From Gemmatimonadaceae bacterium (GTDB taxonomy: Bacteria; Gemmatimonadota; Gemmatimonadetes; Gemmatimonadales; Gemmatimonadaceae): a stretch of DNA of 60,612 nucleotides. Position 1 is the first letter of the stretch. Each line of letters begins with the position of its first letter. The notes beneath the pieces were generated by a model, which was not told the origin of the DNA, did no database searches, and was given only the letters and a program-made list of their open reading frames with translations. Of this stretch, positions 17,500 to 27,060 are shown one piece after another. The DNA is taken from positions 1-60,612 of the forward strand of contig JAIEMN010000077.1 in NCBI GenBank assembly GCA_019752115.1, in the 5' to 3' direction. The translations under genes and the position numbers were made by a program.

Positions 17500-18537
17500 T
17501 CATTTCCGCGCATCCACCTCACGGGCGAACGCGCGGACATCCCGCACGTTCGCCTCGGTGGCATCCCACGAGGTGATGTGCGACGCCCCGGCGTAGCGCA
17601 CGAAACGGGCGCCCGGAATCATCTTCGCGTGGCGCTCGACGGTCTTTGGGCCCACCTCATCGAACTCGCCGGTCGTCACGAGCACCGGCACCTTGATAGT
17701 CGGGAGCACCGCTGTCTGGTCGTAGTTCTTGAGCGTGCCGGTCACCACGAATTCATAGGCGCCCTGCATGTAGACGTACTGCGGCTGGCCGTACATCGAC
17801 ATCGTGGAATCGAGGTCCACCTTGTTGGGCGTGCGGAACACGAAGCGCGCATAGAACTCATCGGACGCCGCCGTGAACCCGGGCGCCTTGTCGTTCCCAT
17901 CGCGCTTCCACTGCGCCACCGCACGCTGCGCGGAATCGGAGAGCGTCTTCGTCCACGCCTCGGTCTCCTGCGCGTAGGCCTTCCAGTCAAAGACACTGCC
18001 ACCGAACACGATGCCGGCGACATGCTCCGGGTGCGCCTTGTAGTACTCAAGCGCGAGCACCGTGCCCCACGAATGTCCGTTGAGGATCCATTGCTCGACG
18101 TGCAACGCGCGCCGTAGCGAATCGAGCTCCTCCACGAAGCGCGGAATCACCATCAGCGTCGTGTCGGTGAGCCGGTCGGACTTCCCCGCGCCCAGCTGAT
18201 CGTAGCGAATGATGGGCCGATCGTCGCCCAGCGCTTCGAACGGCTTGAGATAGAAGCTGCCGGCCCCCGGTCCGCCGTGGATGAGCACCATGGGGAGCCC
18301 CTTCCCCTGCCCGGACTGCTTGTACCAGATGCGCCCGCCGCGCACCGGGAGCATCGCCTCGCCCGGGCCGAGCGCCGGCGTGGCGGCGGCTGCTGATGCA
18401 GCGGCTGGCGCGGGCTCGGCTGCCGCGGAGTCGGTGCGTGCCCGCTCGGTGGAGGCGCAGGCCGCCGCCGTCACCGCGAGGAACGGAAGGAGCAGGCCGC
18501 GGGTCGGCGCGAAGAGCGACGATGCAAGGCGAGACAT
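17500..18537 (-). CDS. S33-family alpha/beta hydrolase lipoprotein (proline iminopeptidase-like)
   Basis: A 345-residue hydrolase with a signal peptide and lipobox (FLAVTAAACAS), an Ala/Pro-rich linker, then the fold: VLIHGGPGAGSFYLKP (the HGGPG motif of prolyl iminopeptidases), IRYDQLGAGKSD, elbow LNGHSWGTVLAL, acid in TTGEFDEVGP, histidine in AGASHITSW. It probably cleaves N-terminal residues from short peptides outside the cytoplasm. Start taken at the ATG before the signal peptide. It follows the S9 peptidase by 61 bases, so the two may cooperate in peptide degradation. Confidence 0.88.
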   Translation of the reverse strand: MSRLASSLFAPTRGLLLPFLAVTAAACASTERARTDSAAAEPAPAAASAAAATPALGPGEAMLPVRGGRIWYKQSGQGKGLPMVLIHGGPGAGSFYLKPFEALGDDRPIIRYDQLGAGKSDRLTDTTLMVIPRFVEELDSLRRALHVEQWILNGHSWGTVLALEYYKAHPEHVAGIVFGGSVFDWKAYAQETEAWTKTLSDSAQRAVAQWKRDGNDKAPGFTAASDEFYARFVFRTPNKVDLDSTMSMYGQPQYVYMQGAYEFVVTGTLKNYDQTAVLPTIKVPVLVTTGEFDEVGPKTVERHAKMIPGARFVRYAGASHITSWDATEANVRDVRAFAREVDARK

Positions 18538-18598
18538 GGAGAGCAATGGAAGAAAGAGAGAGGGCGCAGGCGGCGCAGACGGGCGTCTACCGCTCGCC

Positions 18599-20596
18599 TC
18601 AGAACTTGGGGTCGGCCTCACCCCAGATGTACTTGCCGAACCACGCGAGGTTGTGCTCCATCAGCGCTCGGCTCGACTTGGGGCGCGACGGCCCATGGCC
18701 GATGCCCTCGAAACCGCGATACACGATCAGCGTGCTCGGCACGCCCACATCCTGCAGGCCGCGATAGAGCTCGAAGGCGTTCGGCAGCGGCACGCGCTGA
18801 TCGGTCGCCCCGTGCTGAATCAGCGTGGGCGTCTTGGCGCCCTTGATGTACGTCATCGGCGACGTCTTGGCGTAAATCGCCGGATCATCCCACGGCGTGG
18901 CCTTGAGGTACTGGCGGGTGAACGGCGTGATGTCGGTGTTGACGTAGTACGTCATCCAGTCGCTGATCCCGGCGCCGGCGCTGATCGCTTTGAAGCGGGC
19001 GGCATCGTGCGTGGTGAGGAACATCGAGATGTAGCCGCCCTGGCTCCACCCCATCGCGCCTACGCGCGCCGAATCGGCCAGGCCGGTCTGGATGAGATGA
19101 TCGACCCCCGACAGCACATCCCACGCATCGCCGACGCCCAGGTTGCGCACGTTGAGCGACCGGAACTTCTCACCGTAGCCGGCGCTGCCGCGATAGTTCG
19201 GCTCGAGCACCAGCGCGCCCTTCGCCGTCCACAGATCGATCGGATAGGTCGTGGCGCTGCTGTAGGGAACCGGGCGCGACGTGCCGGTCGGGCCACCGTG
19301 AATGACCACGAGCAGCGGATACCGCTTGCCGGGCACGAAGCCGACCGGCTTGTGCAGCACTCCTTCGATCACCGCGCCATCCTTGCTCTTCCACGAGATC
19401 ACCTCGAGGGCGCCCGTACGCCACCCGGCCGTGACGGCGCCCACATCCGACAGCTTGACCGGCTTCATGGTCGCGAGCGGCGCGGCATACACCTCCGGGA
19501 ACGTGACGGGGTCGCTTGCCACGAACGCCGCCATGCTCGCGTCGCTGCTCAGGGTGAACGCCGATCCGGCCCACGCGTCGGTCACGGCGAACCGTGTGGT
19601 CTTTCGCGTCTGGGGGTCGAGCCCGAAGAGATAGCTCGACGTTTTAGCCGACGCCGAGAAGTAGATCGTGGAGCCGACCCACTTGATCAGCCCCGGATTC
19701 TCGTCGAACGCGGCGCTGAGATCGGTGATGGCGCCACCCGTCGCCGGCACGACGGCCACGTGGGCATTCGTGAAGAAGTACGACGGGCTCGCCAGCTGAC
19801 TTTCGAACGCGATACGTGATCCGTCGGGCGACCAGATGGGGTTCGCATCCGGCCCGGCCTGCGTGACCAGCGGGCGGACGGTGCCCGTCGCCACCTCAAC
19901 AACCGAGATGTCCGCCGACCCGCCGTTGGCGTTCGCGCCATTGATGCGATGATCGAAGGCGATCTGCTTGCCATCCGGCGACCAGCTGAAGCGGCCCACG
20001 GTGTACGCGCCACCCGTGATGCGGCGCCGCGCGTGCGTCGCGACGTCGAGCACCCAGAGATGCGTCATCCGGTAGCCGGCATCGATCACATCGAACTCGC
20101 CGAGCCGCGCCTCGCGCGCCTTGTCGTCGTCGCTGCGCGCATCGGCGTAGAGCACGGCGAGACTCTTGCCATCGGGCGCCCACGCAAACGCCCCCGGGCT
20201 GTCCTCACCCGTGGTGAGCTGCTCGGCTTCCCCGCCCCGCACATCCACCACATACAGCTGTCGGCGGTCCGTGCGATCGCTGGCGAACGCCAGGCGCTGT
20301 CCATCCGGCGCCCACGTGGGGTTCGTGCTCGACTTCCGCCCCCGCGTGAGCTGCCGCGCAGCGCCGGTGCGCACATCCGCCAGCCAGATGCTCGTGTCGT
20401 AGCTGTTCTGCTCCCAGTTCGTCTCGCGCACGGTGTACGCGACCCACTTGCCGTCGGGCGAGATCTCGGGAGAGCCGACGCGCTTGAGCGAGATGATCGC
20501 GTCGATGGTGGGGGTGGTGCTCTGCGCGGCGACCGGGGAGACGATCGGCGTCAGCAGACCAATCGACAGCAGGGTCAGGCGAGGTGTGATGCGCAT
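18599..20596 (-). CDS. Secreted S9-family prolyl oligopeptidase/acylaminoacyl-peptidase
   Basis: A 665-residue peptidase with a signal peptide (LLSIGLLTPIVSPVAAQ). The N-terminal beta-propeller (about 30-390) has repeated TolB/WD-like blades (SPDGKWVAYTV, APDGQRLAFASD, SPDGKQIAFDH, SPDGSRIAFES). The C-terminal alpha/beta hydrolase has VIHGGPTG, GSAGYGEKF, the nucleophile elbow GWSQGGYIS and the histidine in RGFEGIGHGPS. Length and order match DPP-IV/acylaminoacyl-type S9 enzymes. Start is the ATG at the signal peptide. Confidence 0.92.
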   Translation of the reverse strand: MRITPRLTLLSIGLLTPIVSPVAAQSTTPTIDAIISLKRVGSPEISPDGKWVAYTVRETNWEQNSYDTSIWLADVRTGAARQLTRGRKSSTNPTWAPDGQRLAFASDRTDRRQLYVVDVRGGEAEQLTTGEDSPGAFAWAPDGKSLAVLYADARSDDDKAREARLGEFDVIDAGYRMTHLWVLDVATHARRRITGGAYTVGRFSWSPDGKQIAFDHRINGANANGGSADISVVEVATGTVRPLVTQAGPDANPIWSPDGSRIAFESQLASPSYFFTNAHVAVVPATGGAITDLSAAFDENPGLIKWVGSTIYFSASAKTSSYLFGLDPQTRKTTRFAVTDAWAGSAFTLSSDASMAAFVASDPVTFPEVYAAPLATMKPVKLSDVGAVTAGWRTGALEVISWKSKDGAVIEGVLHKPVGFVPGKRYPLLVVIHGGPTGTSRPVPYSSATTYPIDLWTAKGALVLEPNYRGSAGYGEKFRSLNVRNLGVGDAWDVLSGVDHLIQTGLADSARVGAMGWSQGGYISMFLTTHDAARFKAISAGAGISDWMTYYVNTDITPFTRQYLKATPWDDPAIYAKTSPMTYIKGAKTPTLIQHGATDQRVPLPNAFELYRGLQDVGVPSTLIVYRGFEGIGHGPSRPKSSRALMEHNLAWFGKYIWGEADPKF

Positions 20597-20630
20597 GCAG
20601 GTGCTCAGTCGAAACGGGAAGTGAGGCGGG

Positions 20631-21503
20631 TTACTTCGCGTAGAGGAAGCGAAGGCCGCGACTGATCGTCGCCGGAATGACCGGATCATGTCGCTCGCCG
20701 GCGAAGCGGACCGTCTGCAGCGTCAGTCCCTCGTACTGATGTGCACGCAGCTGTTCCGCGAACGCTTCCGTGTCGGGGCCCAGACGCGTCTCCAGCTCAC
20801 CCGCGGCCAGGAACACCTTCGCGGGCAGTGCACGATGCCGGGACGCGAACACGGACTCCGCCGCGAACATGGCCCGATTGTCCCACCACAGCGACGGACT
20901 CCCGGCGAGCACGCGGGAGAAGAAGCCCTCGCCCTGCAGCAGCGCGTACACGCCGAAGAGACCGCCGAGCGAGTGCCCGAAGAATCCGCGTCCGTCGGGA
21001 CTGCCGTTGAACTCGCGCTCGATGTAGGGCGCCAGATCTGCCTTGATGAAGCGGAGAAACGCCGGGCCGCCGCCGAACCCTGCTGGCGGTGCCGCGCCTG
21101 AGGCTTTGGCCGACGCCGTCTCGGTGCGCAGGCGCGCCGAATCCACTGTGGGCGTCAAGTCCAGCCCGCGCGGCCCCAAGATCTCGGCGATCGTCCGATT
21201 CGGCGTGTCGTAGCCAATACCCACAACAATGAGCGTCGGGATGTCGCCATCTTCAGCGGCCAGCCGCGCCGCTTCCACCACGGTGAAGAACTCCGCATTG
21301 GCATCCACCGCGTACAACACGGGATACGGCCCCTGCTCCCGACGATAGCCTTCGGGGAGAGCCACCCAGATCCGGTACGGCCGTCGCGTTTCACTCGATG
21401 CCATCCGCAACGAGACGGAGTACGGAAGCGAGACCGGCTCGGTGTGTGGGTGCGGCGTGCAGGCGAGGAGCGCGATCGCCGCGCTGAGCATCATCCGCCT
21501 CAT
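20631..21503 (-). CDS. Esterase D/enterochelin-esterase-like lipoprotein hydrolase
   Basis: A 290-residue hydrolase of the Esterase D (IroE/Fes-like) group. A short signal ends in a lipobox (AIALLACTP). Motifs: RPYRIWVALPEGY, PVLYAVDANAEFF, LIVVGIGYD, elbow FFGHSLGGLFGVYAL, SPSLWWDN, and a late histidine in FAGERHDPVIP. Members cut ester bonds in siderophores or small esters. It is last in the five-gene cytochrome/quinoprotein operon, with a 4-base overlap with the cytochrome c gene, and it precedes the S9 peptidase. Confidence 0.85.
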   Translation of the reverse strand: MRRMMLSAAIALLACTPHPHTEPVSLPYSVSLRMASSETRRPYRIWVALPEGYRREQGPYPVLYAVDANAEFFTVVEAARLAAEDGDIPTLIVVGIGYDTPNRTIAEILGPRGLDLTPTVDSARLRTETASAKASGAAPPAGFGGGPAFLRFIKADLAPYIEREFNGSPDGRGFFGHSLGGLFGVYALLQGEGFFSRVLAGSPSLWWDNRAMFAAESVFASRHRALPAKVFLAAGELETRLGPDTEAFAEQLRAHQYEGLTLQTVRFAGERHDPVIPATISRGLRFLYAK

Positions 21504-21964
21504 GGAGCGTCCGTAGCCGGCTTCGGCACCACAAACCGCACCCCATGCAACGCCCCGTTCTCGTGCGTCAGCTCCGCACTCCCCGCCGGAAAGCCGTTGT
21601 ACTTGAGCACGAACGCAATCACATCGGTGACCATCGCCTTGCTGTACACGCCCGGCGTGTCTGTGGGCATGGCGGTCTGAATGCGCTCATGCAGCGCATC
21701 GAGCAGTTGCCCGTTCCAGGCGCTCGTGAACGCGCTGCCGGTGAGCGCCGGCGCGGCATCGGCACCGGTGAGCTCCGCCGCGTGGCAGCGGGCGCACTCC
21801 TTGGCGTAGGCCTGCTGCCCGCGCTCGGCCTGCGCCGTGGTGTAGACGCTGTCCCAGACGGTGCGCTCCTGGGGCAATGTGCCGCCACCGGCGGTGCGAA
21901 ACGCCGCGGCCACCGGCAGCAGCAGCGCGGCGCCGGCGATCCATCGGGACACGCGACGACTCAC
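21500..21964 (-). CDS. Periplasmic c-type cytochrome
   Basis: A 154-residue protein with a signal peptide, a single haem site CARCH near residue 58, and a likely distal methionine ligand in IQTAMPTDTPG. The size suits a class I monohaem cytochrome. The GTG start overlaps the quinoprotein stop by 4 bases, so it is the natural electron acceptor of that dehydrogenase. Confidence 0.9.
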   Translation of the reverse strand: MSRRVSRWIAGAALLLPVAAAFRTAGGGTLPQERTVWDSVYTTAQAERGQQAYAKECARCHAAELTGADAAPALTGSAFTSAWNGQLLDALHERIQTAMPTDTPGVYSKAMVTDVIAFVLKYNGFPAGSAELTHENGALHGVRFVVPKPATDAP

Positions 21965-23952
21965 CGGCGCGCGACCGGCAGGCGATACGCGATGTACTCC
22001 CCCGAGTACGGGCCACCGCTCACCGCCACCACGAGGTACTGCTTGCCGTCCACGACATAGGTCATCGGCGAGCCACTCTGCGGCGCGGGCATCGCCACGG
22101 CGCCGAGCTCCTTGCCCGTGGCCTTGTCGTACGCGCGCAGCATCGCGGCGCGCCCGCGCGGCGCCACGTTGGTCACTTCGGGATCGCCGGCAATCACCAG
22201 CGTCTTGGTGACGAGCGTCCCCACACTCCCCGACTGGCCGGTGCGCGGAATGGTGAGCCCCTTGAGCGCGTCGTGCGTGCGGATGGCGTCGGGCGTTTCG
22301 CCGTGCGGCACCTGCCAGGCGATGTCACCTGTCTTGAGATCGATCGCGGTAATGGTGCCATAGGGCGGCTTGAGCAGCGGCAGCCCCTGCACCGTGAGCC
22401 CGCCCCGCGGCGCGCCGGGCGCAAAGCCGCGCACCCACTTCATGTCCGACTGCCCCGGCTGTGGCGCTACGAGGCCGAGCGGGCTCGGCGAGTTGTTCGA
22501 CGCCGAGAGGTACACCATCTGCGTCTCCGGATCGTAGGAGCCGCCGGGCCAGTTGCTCCCGCCATTCGTGGGCCCGTTCGACAGCGTGGCCAACGGCCCC
22601 TCCGCCTTGCTCACCACCGGCGGCGTGAAGATCGGCCCGAGCTTGTACTTCGCGGCAACCTGACGGCCCGCATCCTTGAGCGCCGGCGTGAAGTCGATGA
22701 GGTCATCCAGCGTGACGCCGTTGCGCGCGTATGCCGCCGGCTTGGTGGGGAACGGCTGCGTGGGCGCGTACCACTCGCCCGGTACATCGCCCTTCTCCAC
22801 CGGCTTCTCTTCGAACGGCCACACCGGCACGCCGGTCACGCGGTCGAACACATACAAAATCCCCTGCTTGGTCGGCAGGGCGACGGCTTTGATCGGCTTC
22901 CCGCCCACGGTGATATCGGCAAGGATCGGTGACGCCGCGAGATCGAAGTCCCAGATGGGATGATGCACGATCTGGTAGTGCCACTTCTTCTTGCCGGTCT
23001 TGAGATCCAGACAGACCAGACTTTCGCCGTACAGGTTGTCGCCGGGACGATGGCCACCGTAGTAGTCACCGGTGGGGCTTTCGATGGGGAGATAGACCAA
23101 GCCGAGTTCTTCGTCGGCGGCGACCTGCGTCCAGACGCCCGTGTTGCCGGCATCAGCCGCCGAGTTGTTGAGCCAGCTGTCGTATCCCGGCTCGCCCTTC
23201 CGCGGCACGGTGTGGAAGCTCCAGAGCCGCTTGCCGGTGCGCACATCGAAGCCGCGGATGTCGCCCTTGTTGTTGCGGAAGCTCTTAGGCGTGCCGCCTT
23301 CGCGGAACGCGGCGCCAATGATCACCACATCGCGCGCCACCACGGGCGCTCCCTGATAGCCGATCTCGCCGGTGGTGAGATCGGGGAGAATGGGGTCGTC
23401 CATCTCCTTCTTGAGATCAACCACGCCGTTCACGCCGAAGCTCTTCACCAGCGCACCCGTCTTGGCATCGAGCGCGATGAGGCGATAGCCCGGCGTGGTG
23501 TACAGGATGCGCGCGTCCTTGCCGTCGCTCCAGTAGGCGAGTCCGCGCCCCGAAAGCGGACGCGGCGCCGCGGCCCCGCGCTCGGCTTCGTTCTCGCTGT
23601 GCATCCACAGCAGCTCACCCGTCGCCGCATCGAGCGCGACGACCGCGCGGCGCGTGCCACCGGTGGTGTACAGCACACCGCCCACCATGAGCGGCGTGCC
23701 TTCGAGCTTGAACTCCGGCCGCGGCCCCAGCGCATCGGTCTTGAAGCGCCACGCCACTTCGAGCGTGTTGAAGTTGGCGCCGGTGATCTGATCGAAGGGC
23801 GCGTAGCGCGACCCCTTCGTATCGCCACTGTAGCTGGGCCACTCCCCCTTGGCGGTGGACATGGGCGCGCGCTGCGCGAAGGCAGCTGGCGCCGCGAGCG
23901 CCAGGAGTACGGCGGCCGCGCGCAGGCGCGGCGTGGTGACCAACGACATCAT
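21961..23952 (-). CDS. PQQ-dependent beta-propeller dehydrogenase
   Basis: A 663-residue periplasmic quinoprotein with a signal peptide (LLALAAPAAFAQ). Repeating tryptophan-docking blades are visible: EWPSYSGDTKGSRYAP, ALDAATGELLWMH, FDVRTGKRLWSFH, CLDLKTGKKKWHYQ, AIDLKTGDIAWQVPHG, and a C-terminal PMTYVVDGKQYLVVAVSGG. This is the membrane glucose/alcohol dehydrogenase-type propeller without N-terminal helices, so it is probably soluble and passes electrons to the cytochrome encoded next. The sugar or alcohol substrate cannot be assigned. No PQQ biosynthesis gene is in the window. Confidence 0.9.
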   Translation of the reverse strand: MMSLVTTPRLRAAAVLLALAAPAAFAQRAPMSTAKGEWPSYSGDTKGSRYAPFDQITGANFNTLEVAWRFKTDALGPRPEFKLEGTPLMVGGVLYTTGGTRRAVVALDAATGELLWMHSENEAERGAAAPRPLSGRGLAYWSDGKDARILYTTPGYRLIALDAKTGALVKSFGVNGVVDLKKEMDDPILPDLTTGEIGYQGAPVVARDVVIIGAAFREGGTPKSFRNNKGDIRGFDVRTGKRLWSFHTVPRKGEPGYDSWLNNSAADAGNTGVWTQVAADEELGLVYLPIESPTGDYYGGHRPGDNLYGESLVCLDLKTGKKKWHYQIVHHPIWDFDLAASPILADITVGGKPIKAVALPTKQGILYVFDRVTGVPVWPFEEKPVEKGDVPGEWYAPTQPFPTKPAAYARNGVTLDDLIDFTPALKDAGRQVAAKYKLGPIFTPPVVSKAEGPLATLSNGPTNGGSNWPGGSYDPETQMVYLSASNNSPSPLGLVAPQPGQSDMKWVRGFAPGAPRGGLTVQGLPLLKPPYGTITAIDLKTGDIAWQVPHGETPDAIRTHDALKGLTIPRTGQSGSVGTLVTKTLVIAGDPEVTNVAPRGRAAMLRAYDKATGKELGAVAMPAPQSGSPMTYVVDGKQYLVVAVSGGPYSGEYIAYRLPVARR

Positions 23953-25325
23953 GGACGACTGGGGCTCGGCGTGGCAGCGGCCTTCTTGGCGTTCTTCGCC
24001 GCGCGGGCGGCGACGAGTTTGTCGAATTCATCCTGTTCGAGATACGTCACATCGATCCAGTTGTGCGCCATCTCGTCCACCGTGCGATCCCCCCAGCCCA
24101 CCCACTGCGCCGGATCGGGATTGTTGGGGTTCGCCGCCGTGTTGTCGTGCCACGCGGTGAAGATGAGCGTCGTGCCCTTGGGGAGCAGCGGCGCCGCTTC
24201 GCTGGCGTAGATGTAGTTGATGTGCCAGTTCCACTGGAAGTTGCTGACCTGGCTGATCACTTCCGTCTTGCCATCGGGATACACCGCCTCGAGCGCCATC
24301 GCCTTGCCGCGCATGTGCATGTGCGGCTGGAAATTCTCGAGGCGCCCGGGCGCCGGCATCACATAGTAGTTCTGCGTGATCGTCTTCTCGTTGGGCGGGA
24401 TGTCGAGATCGCGACCACGCGAGAGGTCGAACATGCGCAGCACCGTGCGATGCTGCGGCACGAAGCCCTTCGGGTAGAAGTAGATCGCCATCTCCACCTG
24501 GCTGTCGGCGATCTCCTCACCGATCGCATGGTAGTGCACTTCCCAGCGGATCTTGGAGCCGGGGAGCATCAACTTGCCGGCATCGGCCGGGAAGATCTGC
24601 CCCGTCTTGCCCACCGCCCACTCCATGAACAGGCCGGCATTGCTCTGATGCTCGTGCGCCGTACTCGCGAGCCCCGTCACGCCCTGTTCCGGCTGGAGCA
24701 GATAGGCGAGCACGTGATGCACGATCTTGCGGTCGTGGTCGCGGACCGGCTTGATCTCAATCGCGCGCACCCAGCGCTGCTCGGTGAGGCCCGTCTCCAC
24801 TTCGGGACGGAACCACTTGTCCTGCGTCCGCGCGGCCAGCGTGTACGGCTTGCTCTTGATGATCAGATCGGGCTTGCCGAGCTTCTCGGCGAGCTGCCAG
24901 CGATTGGGATCGGGGAAGGTGCGCGCGGCCGGCAGGTCCGCCGGATTGCCGAGCGGCGCTCCGGCATCGGCCCAGCGGCTGATGGTGCTCACCTCGGCGT
25001 CGGTGAGGCTCCGATCGTTCGCGAACTGCTGAATGCCCACCGTACGATCGATATGCCAGGGGGGCATCAGGCGCTGTTCGACCTTGGCCTTGATGCGACG
25101 CGAGTACTTCTTGGCGTCATCGTAGGTCAGCAGCGACATCGGCGCGATGGAACCCGGCTGATGGCACTCCTGACAGCGCGCCTGAAAGATCGGGGCGACG
25201 TCTTTCGCATAGGTCGGCACGTTGGCACCGGCCGCGGTGCCAGCACTCGCGACCGTCTGCGCGCTCAGCGCGCGCGCCGCGAGGGTGATCAACAGCCCCG
25301 CCGGAATTCCTCGACGCATGCTCAT
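23949..25325 (-). CDS. Cytochrome c fused to a copper type II monooxygenase-like domain
   Basis: A 458-residue secreted protein. After the signal comes a haem site CQECH (about residue 48) in a planctomycete-type cytochrome domain (VAPIFQARCQECHQPG, LMPPWHI, ISRWADAGAP). The C-terminal half has the histidine pattern of the PHM/dopamine-beta-monooxygenase fold: KIVHHVLAY, HEHQSN, WEVHYHAIG and FQPHMHMRG, copper-site type motifs. Such two-domain proteins are annotated in environmental genomes without known substrate. The start is the ATG that overlaps the upstream stop by 4 bases. It shares an operon with the quinoprotein and cytochrome, suggesting a periplasmic redox chain. Confidence 0.8.
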   Translation of the reverse strand: MSMRRGIPAGLLITLAARALSAQTVASAGTAAGANVPTYAKDVAPIFQARCQECHQPGSIAPMSLLTYDDAKKYSRRIKAKVEQRLMPPWHIDRTVGIQQFANDRSLTDAEVSTISRWADAGAPLGNPADLPAARTFPDPNRWQLAEKLGKPDLIIKSKPYTLAARTQDKWFRPEVETGLTEQRWVRAIEIKPVRDHDRKIVHHVLAYLLQPEQGVTGLASTAHEHQSNAGLFMEWAVGKTGQIFPADAGKLMLPGSKIRWEVHYHAIGEEIADSQVEMAIYFYPKGFVPQHRTVLRMFDLSRGRDLDIPPNEKTITQNYYVMPAPGRLENFQPHMHMRGKAMALEAVYPDGKTEVISQVSNFQWNWHINYIYASEAAPLLPKGTTLIFTAWHDNTAANPNNPDPAQWVGWGDRTVDEMAHNWIDVTYLEQDEFDKLVAARAAKNAKKAAATPSPSRP

Positions 25326-26146
25326 GGCGTAACCCTCACGGTGACAAAGGCGTTGGTCCAGCAGCATTGCGAGTGACCGGCCGTGCTGGCGGCGGCATCA
25401 CCCGCGCGCACGCGCACGAGGTACGTGCCGGGCGCCGAGAAGGTGGCGGTGGTGGTGCCGGTCCCGCCGGTGGGCGTGAGGCGGCTGGTCGGCGTGGAGA
25501 ACGTCACGGTGCCGGGTCCCTGGTGCTTGTACCAGCTCAGGTCCACCGGCGTCTTCGTGGCGCCATCGTCGGTGGCCAGGATCGTGAGCGCAGTGGGCAC
25601 CCCGACTTTCGCGTCGACCGGCCCGCCCTTCACGCCGCCGGGGCCCCGCCCCTCCGGCGTGCTCGCACTCCAGCGCAGCGCGGGCGGGGTGTTGTTGGCG
25701 CTCGCCTCCCCTTCGATGGCGTCGATCTGCCAGTCGGGGTTGAGGCTTCCGGGAATGGCCGTCTTCTGACCGCGCGAGATGAGCGTCCAGGTGACCTTGG
25801 CCTTGGGGTCGAAGTTCGCCGGGACCACGACCGTGAACACGCCCCAGTTGCGCCGCGGGGCGAAGTGCGTGGGCTGCCCCTGATTGGGCTCCCCGGGCGA
25901 CACGAAGTTGCTGTCGCCCACCGCGATCTCGACGCGCTCCTTGTCGTTGCGATTGAAATAGCCGAACGACAGCGAATACGTGCCGTCGGCATTCCGGTAC
26001 CAGCCTTCAAAGACGGGCGTCACGGACTGCCCGCTCGGCGCGAGCGGCGCGAGCGAGCGTTGCGCGCTCGCGGGCGCGCTACCAAGCACAAGGCACAGAC
26101 CGCCGACGAGGGTCGACGGGGACCACGGGTAACGCGGACGGGGCAC
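25322..26146 (-). CDS. Secreted protein with Ig-like C-terminal part
   Basis: A 274-residue secreted protein. The start is a GTG preceded five bases upstream by GGAG and followed by a signal peptide (STLVGGLCLVLGSAPASAQ). The N-terminal half has a conserved-looking stretch VFEGWYRNADGTYSLSFGYFNRN and NWGVFTVVVP. The C-terminal part (about 170-270) resembles an Ig/PKD-like domain (TALTILATDDGA, TATFSAPGTYLVRVRAGD). A late CC pair may bind metal or form disulfides. It is first in the cytochrome/quinoprotein operon. Function unknown. Confidence 0.7.
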   Translation of the reverse strand: MPRPRYPWSPSTLVGGLCLVLGSAPASAQRSLAPLAPSGQSVTPVFEGWYRNADGTYSLSFGYFNRNDKERVEIAVGDSNFVSPGEPNQGQPTHFAPRRNWGVFTVVVPANFDPKAKVTWTLISRGQKTAIPGSLNPDWQIDAIEGEASANNTPPALRWSASTPEGRGPGGVKGGPVDAKVGVPTALTILATDDGATKTPVDLSWYKHQGPGTVTFSTPTSRLTPTGGTGTTTATFSAPGTYLVRVRAGDAAASTAGHSQCCWTNAFVTVRVTP

Positions 26147-26211
26147 GCGGACTCCGGGAGGGTGGGAGATGGGGAGAAGTTCCGCCCCAACCCGGGGGCC
26201 CGCAAGACGAA

Positions 26212-26415
26212 TCAGCGTCCCGGCAGGCTTTCGTCCAGATCGAAGAATTCCACCCGTTTGCACCGCGGGCAGCGATACACGTCGAGGGGAAACACGCCTT
26301 CGGTCACGTCAGCCCACTCGCCCAGCAGGAGGTGCCATCCGCCGGAGGTGCCACCGACTCGGATGGGGACCTGGCCGAGGGAGTCCATGGGGGTGCGGCA
26401 GGCAGCGCAATTCAT
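26212..26415 (-). CDS. Small zinc-ribbon protein
   Basis: A 67-residue protein with two CxxC knuckles: NCAACRTPM at the N-terminus and YRCPRCKRVEFFD near the C-terminus, 46 residues apart, so a single zinc ribbon. The middle has IRVGGTSGGWHLLLGEW. Similar short proteins occur widely with unknown function. Start is the ATG before NCAAC. Confidence 0.65.
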   Translation of the reverse strand: MNCAACRTPMDSLGQVPIRVGGTSGGWHLLLGEWADVTEGVFPLDVYRCPRCKRVEFFDLDESLPGR

Positions 26416-26449
26416 GTGGGCATTCCCGTGCGAAGCGTGAAGAGACGGC

Positions 26450-26884
26450 TCATCGGCGCGCCGACGGCACGCCCAGGATACGGCGTGCCCGCCATGCGCC
26501 ACGCGCGACGCCGGCGGCCATGACCGCCATGACGAGCGCCAGTGCGCGATGCAGCGGCTCCGGCGACGATCTCCAGCCAACGACGACCCCGGCGATGACG
26601 AGCGCGCAGCCGAGCACGATCCCGACCCGCTGGATGCGGAGCAATCGCGGGAGCGGCCCGTAGGCGTAGCCCGCGTTGGTGCCTTCGCTCCAGTGACGCG
26701 GCAACCACACGGGCAGCCCGAGCATGGCAAAACCCGCCAGCATACCGGCCGCATTGAGTAGCTGATCGAGGGCGCCACGGGCCAGCCATGCCTCGACTGC
26801 CGCGGCCGCGTAGATACCGCACGCCACGAGCAGCCCCCACTTCTGGATCATGCGATCCGACTCATGCAGTACCGGTTCTGCCAT
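26450..26884 (-). CDS. Small integral membrane protein
   Basis: A 144-residue protein with about four hydrophobic helices (WGLLVACGIYAAAAVEAWL, LLNAAGMLAGFAMLGLPVWL, VGIVLGCALVIAGVVVGW, ALALVMAVMAAGVARGAW). No family recognised. It is upstream of the zinc-ribbon gene on the same strand with a 34-base gap, so the two may be cotranscribed. Confidence 0.6.
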   Translation of the reverse strand: MAEPVLHESDRMIQKWGLLVACGIYAAAAVEAWLARGALDQLLNAAGMLAGFAMLGLPVWLPRHWSEGTNAGYAYGPLPRLLRIQRVGIVLGCALVIAGVVVGWRSSPEPLHRALALVMAVMAAGVARGAWRARRILGVPSARR

Positions 26885-27060
26885 TATTGCCTCGCCAGGT
26901 CAAGGAGCGTTCCCGTGGAGCTTGCAGCGCGGCGCTGCGCTTGGCTAGCGGGTGGGGGGAACTGCCGCGAAGGGGCACGAAGGGGACCGCGAAGGGCACG
27001 AAGCACCACCCGCGTGGAGGAACGGTGGCGATCGGTCGCGCTCCGCACCAACGTTGCAGC

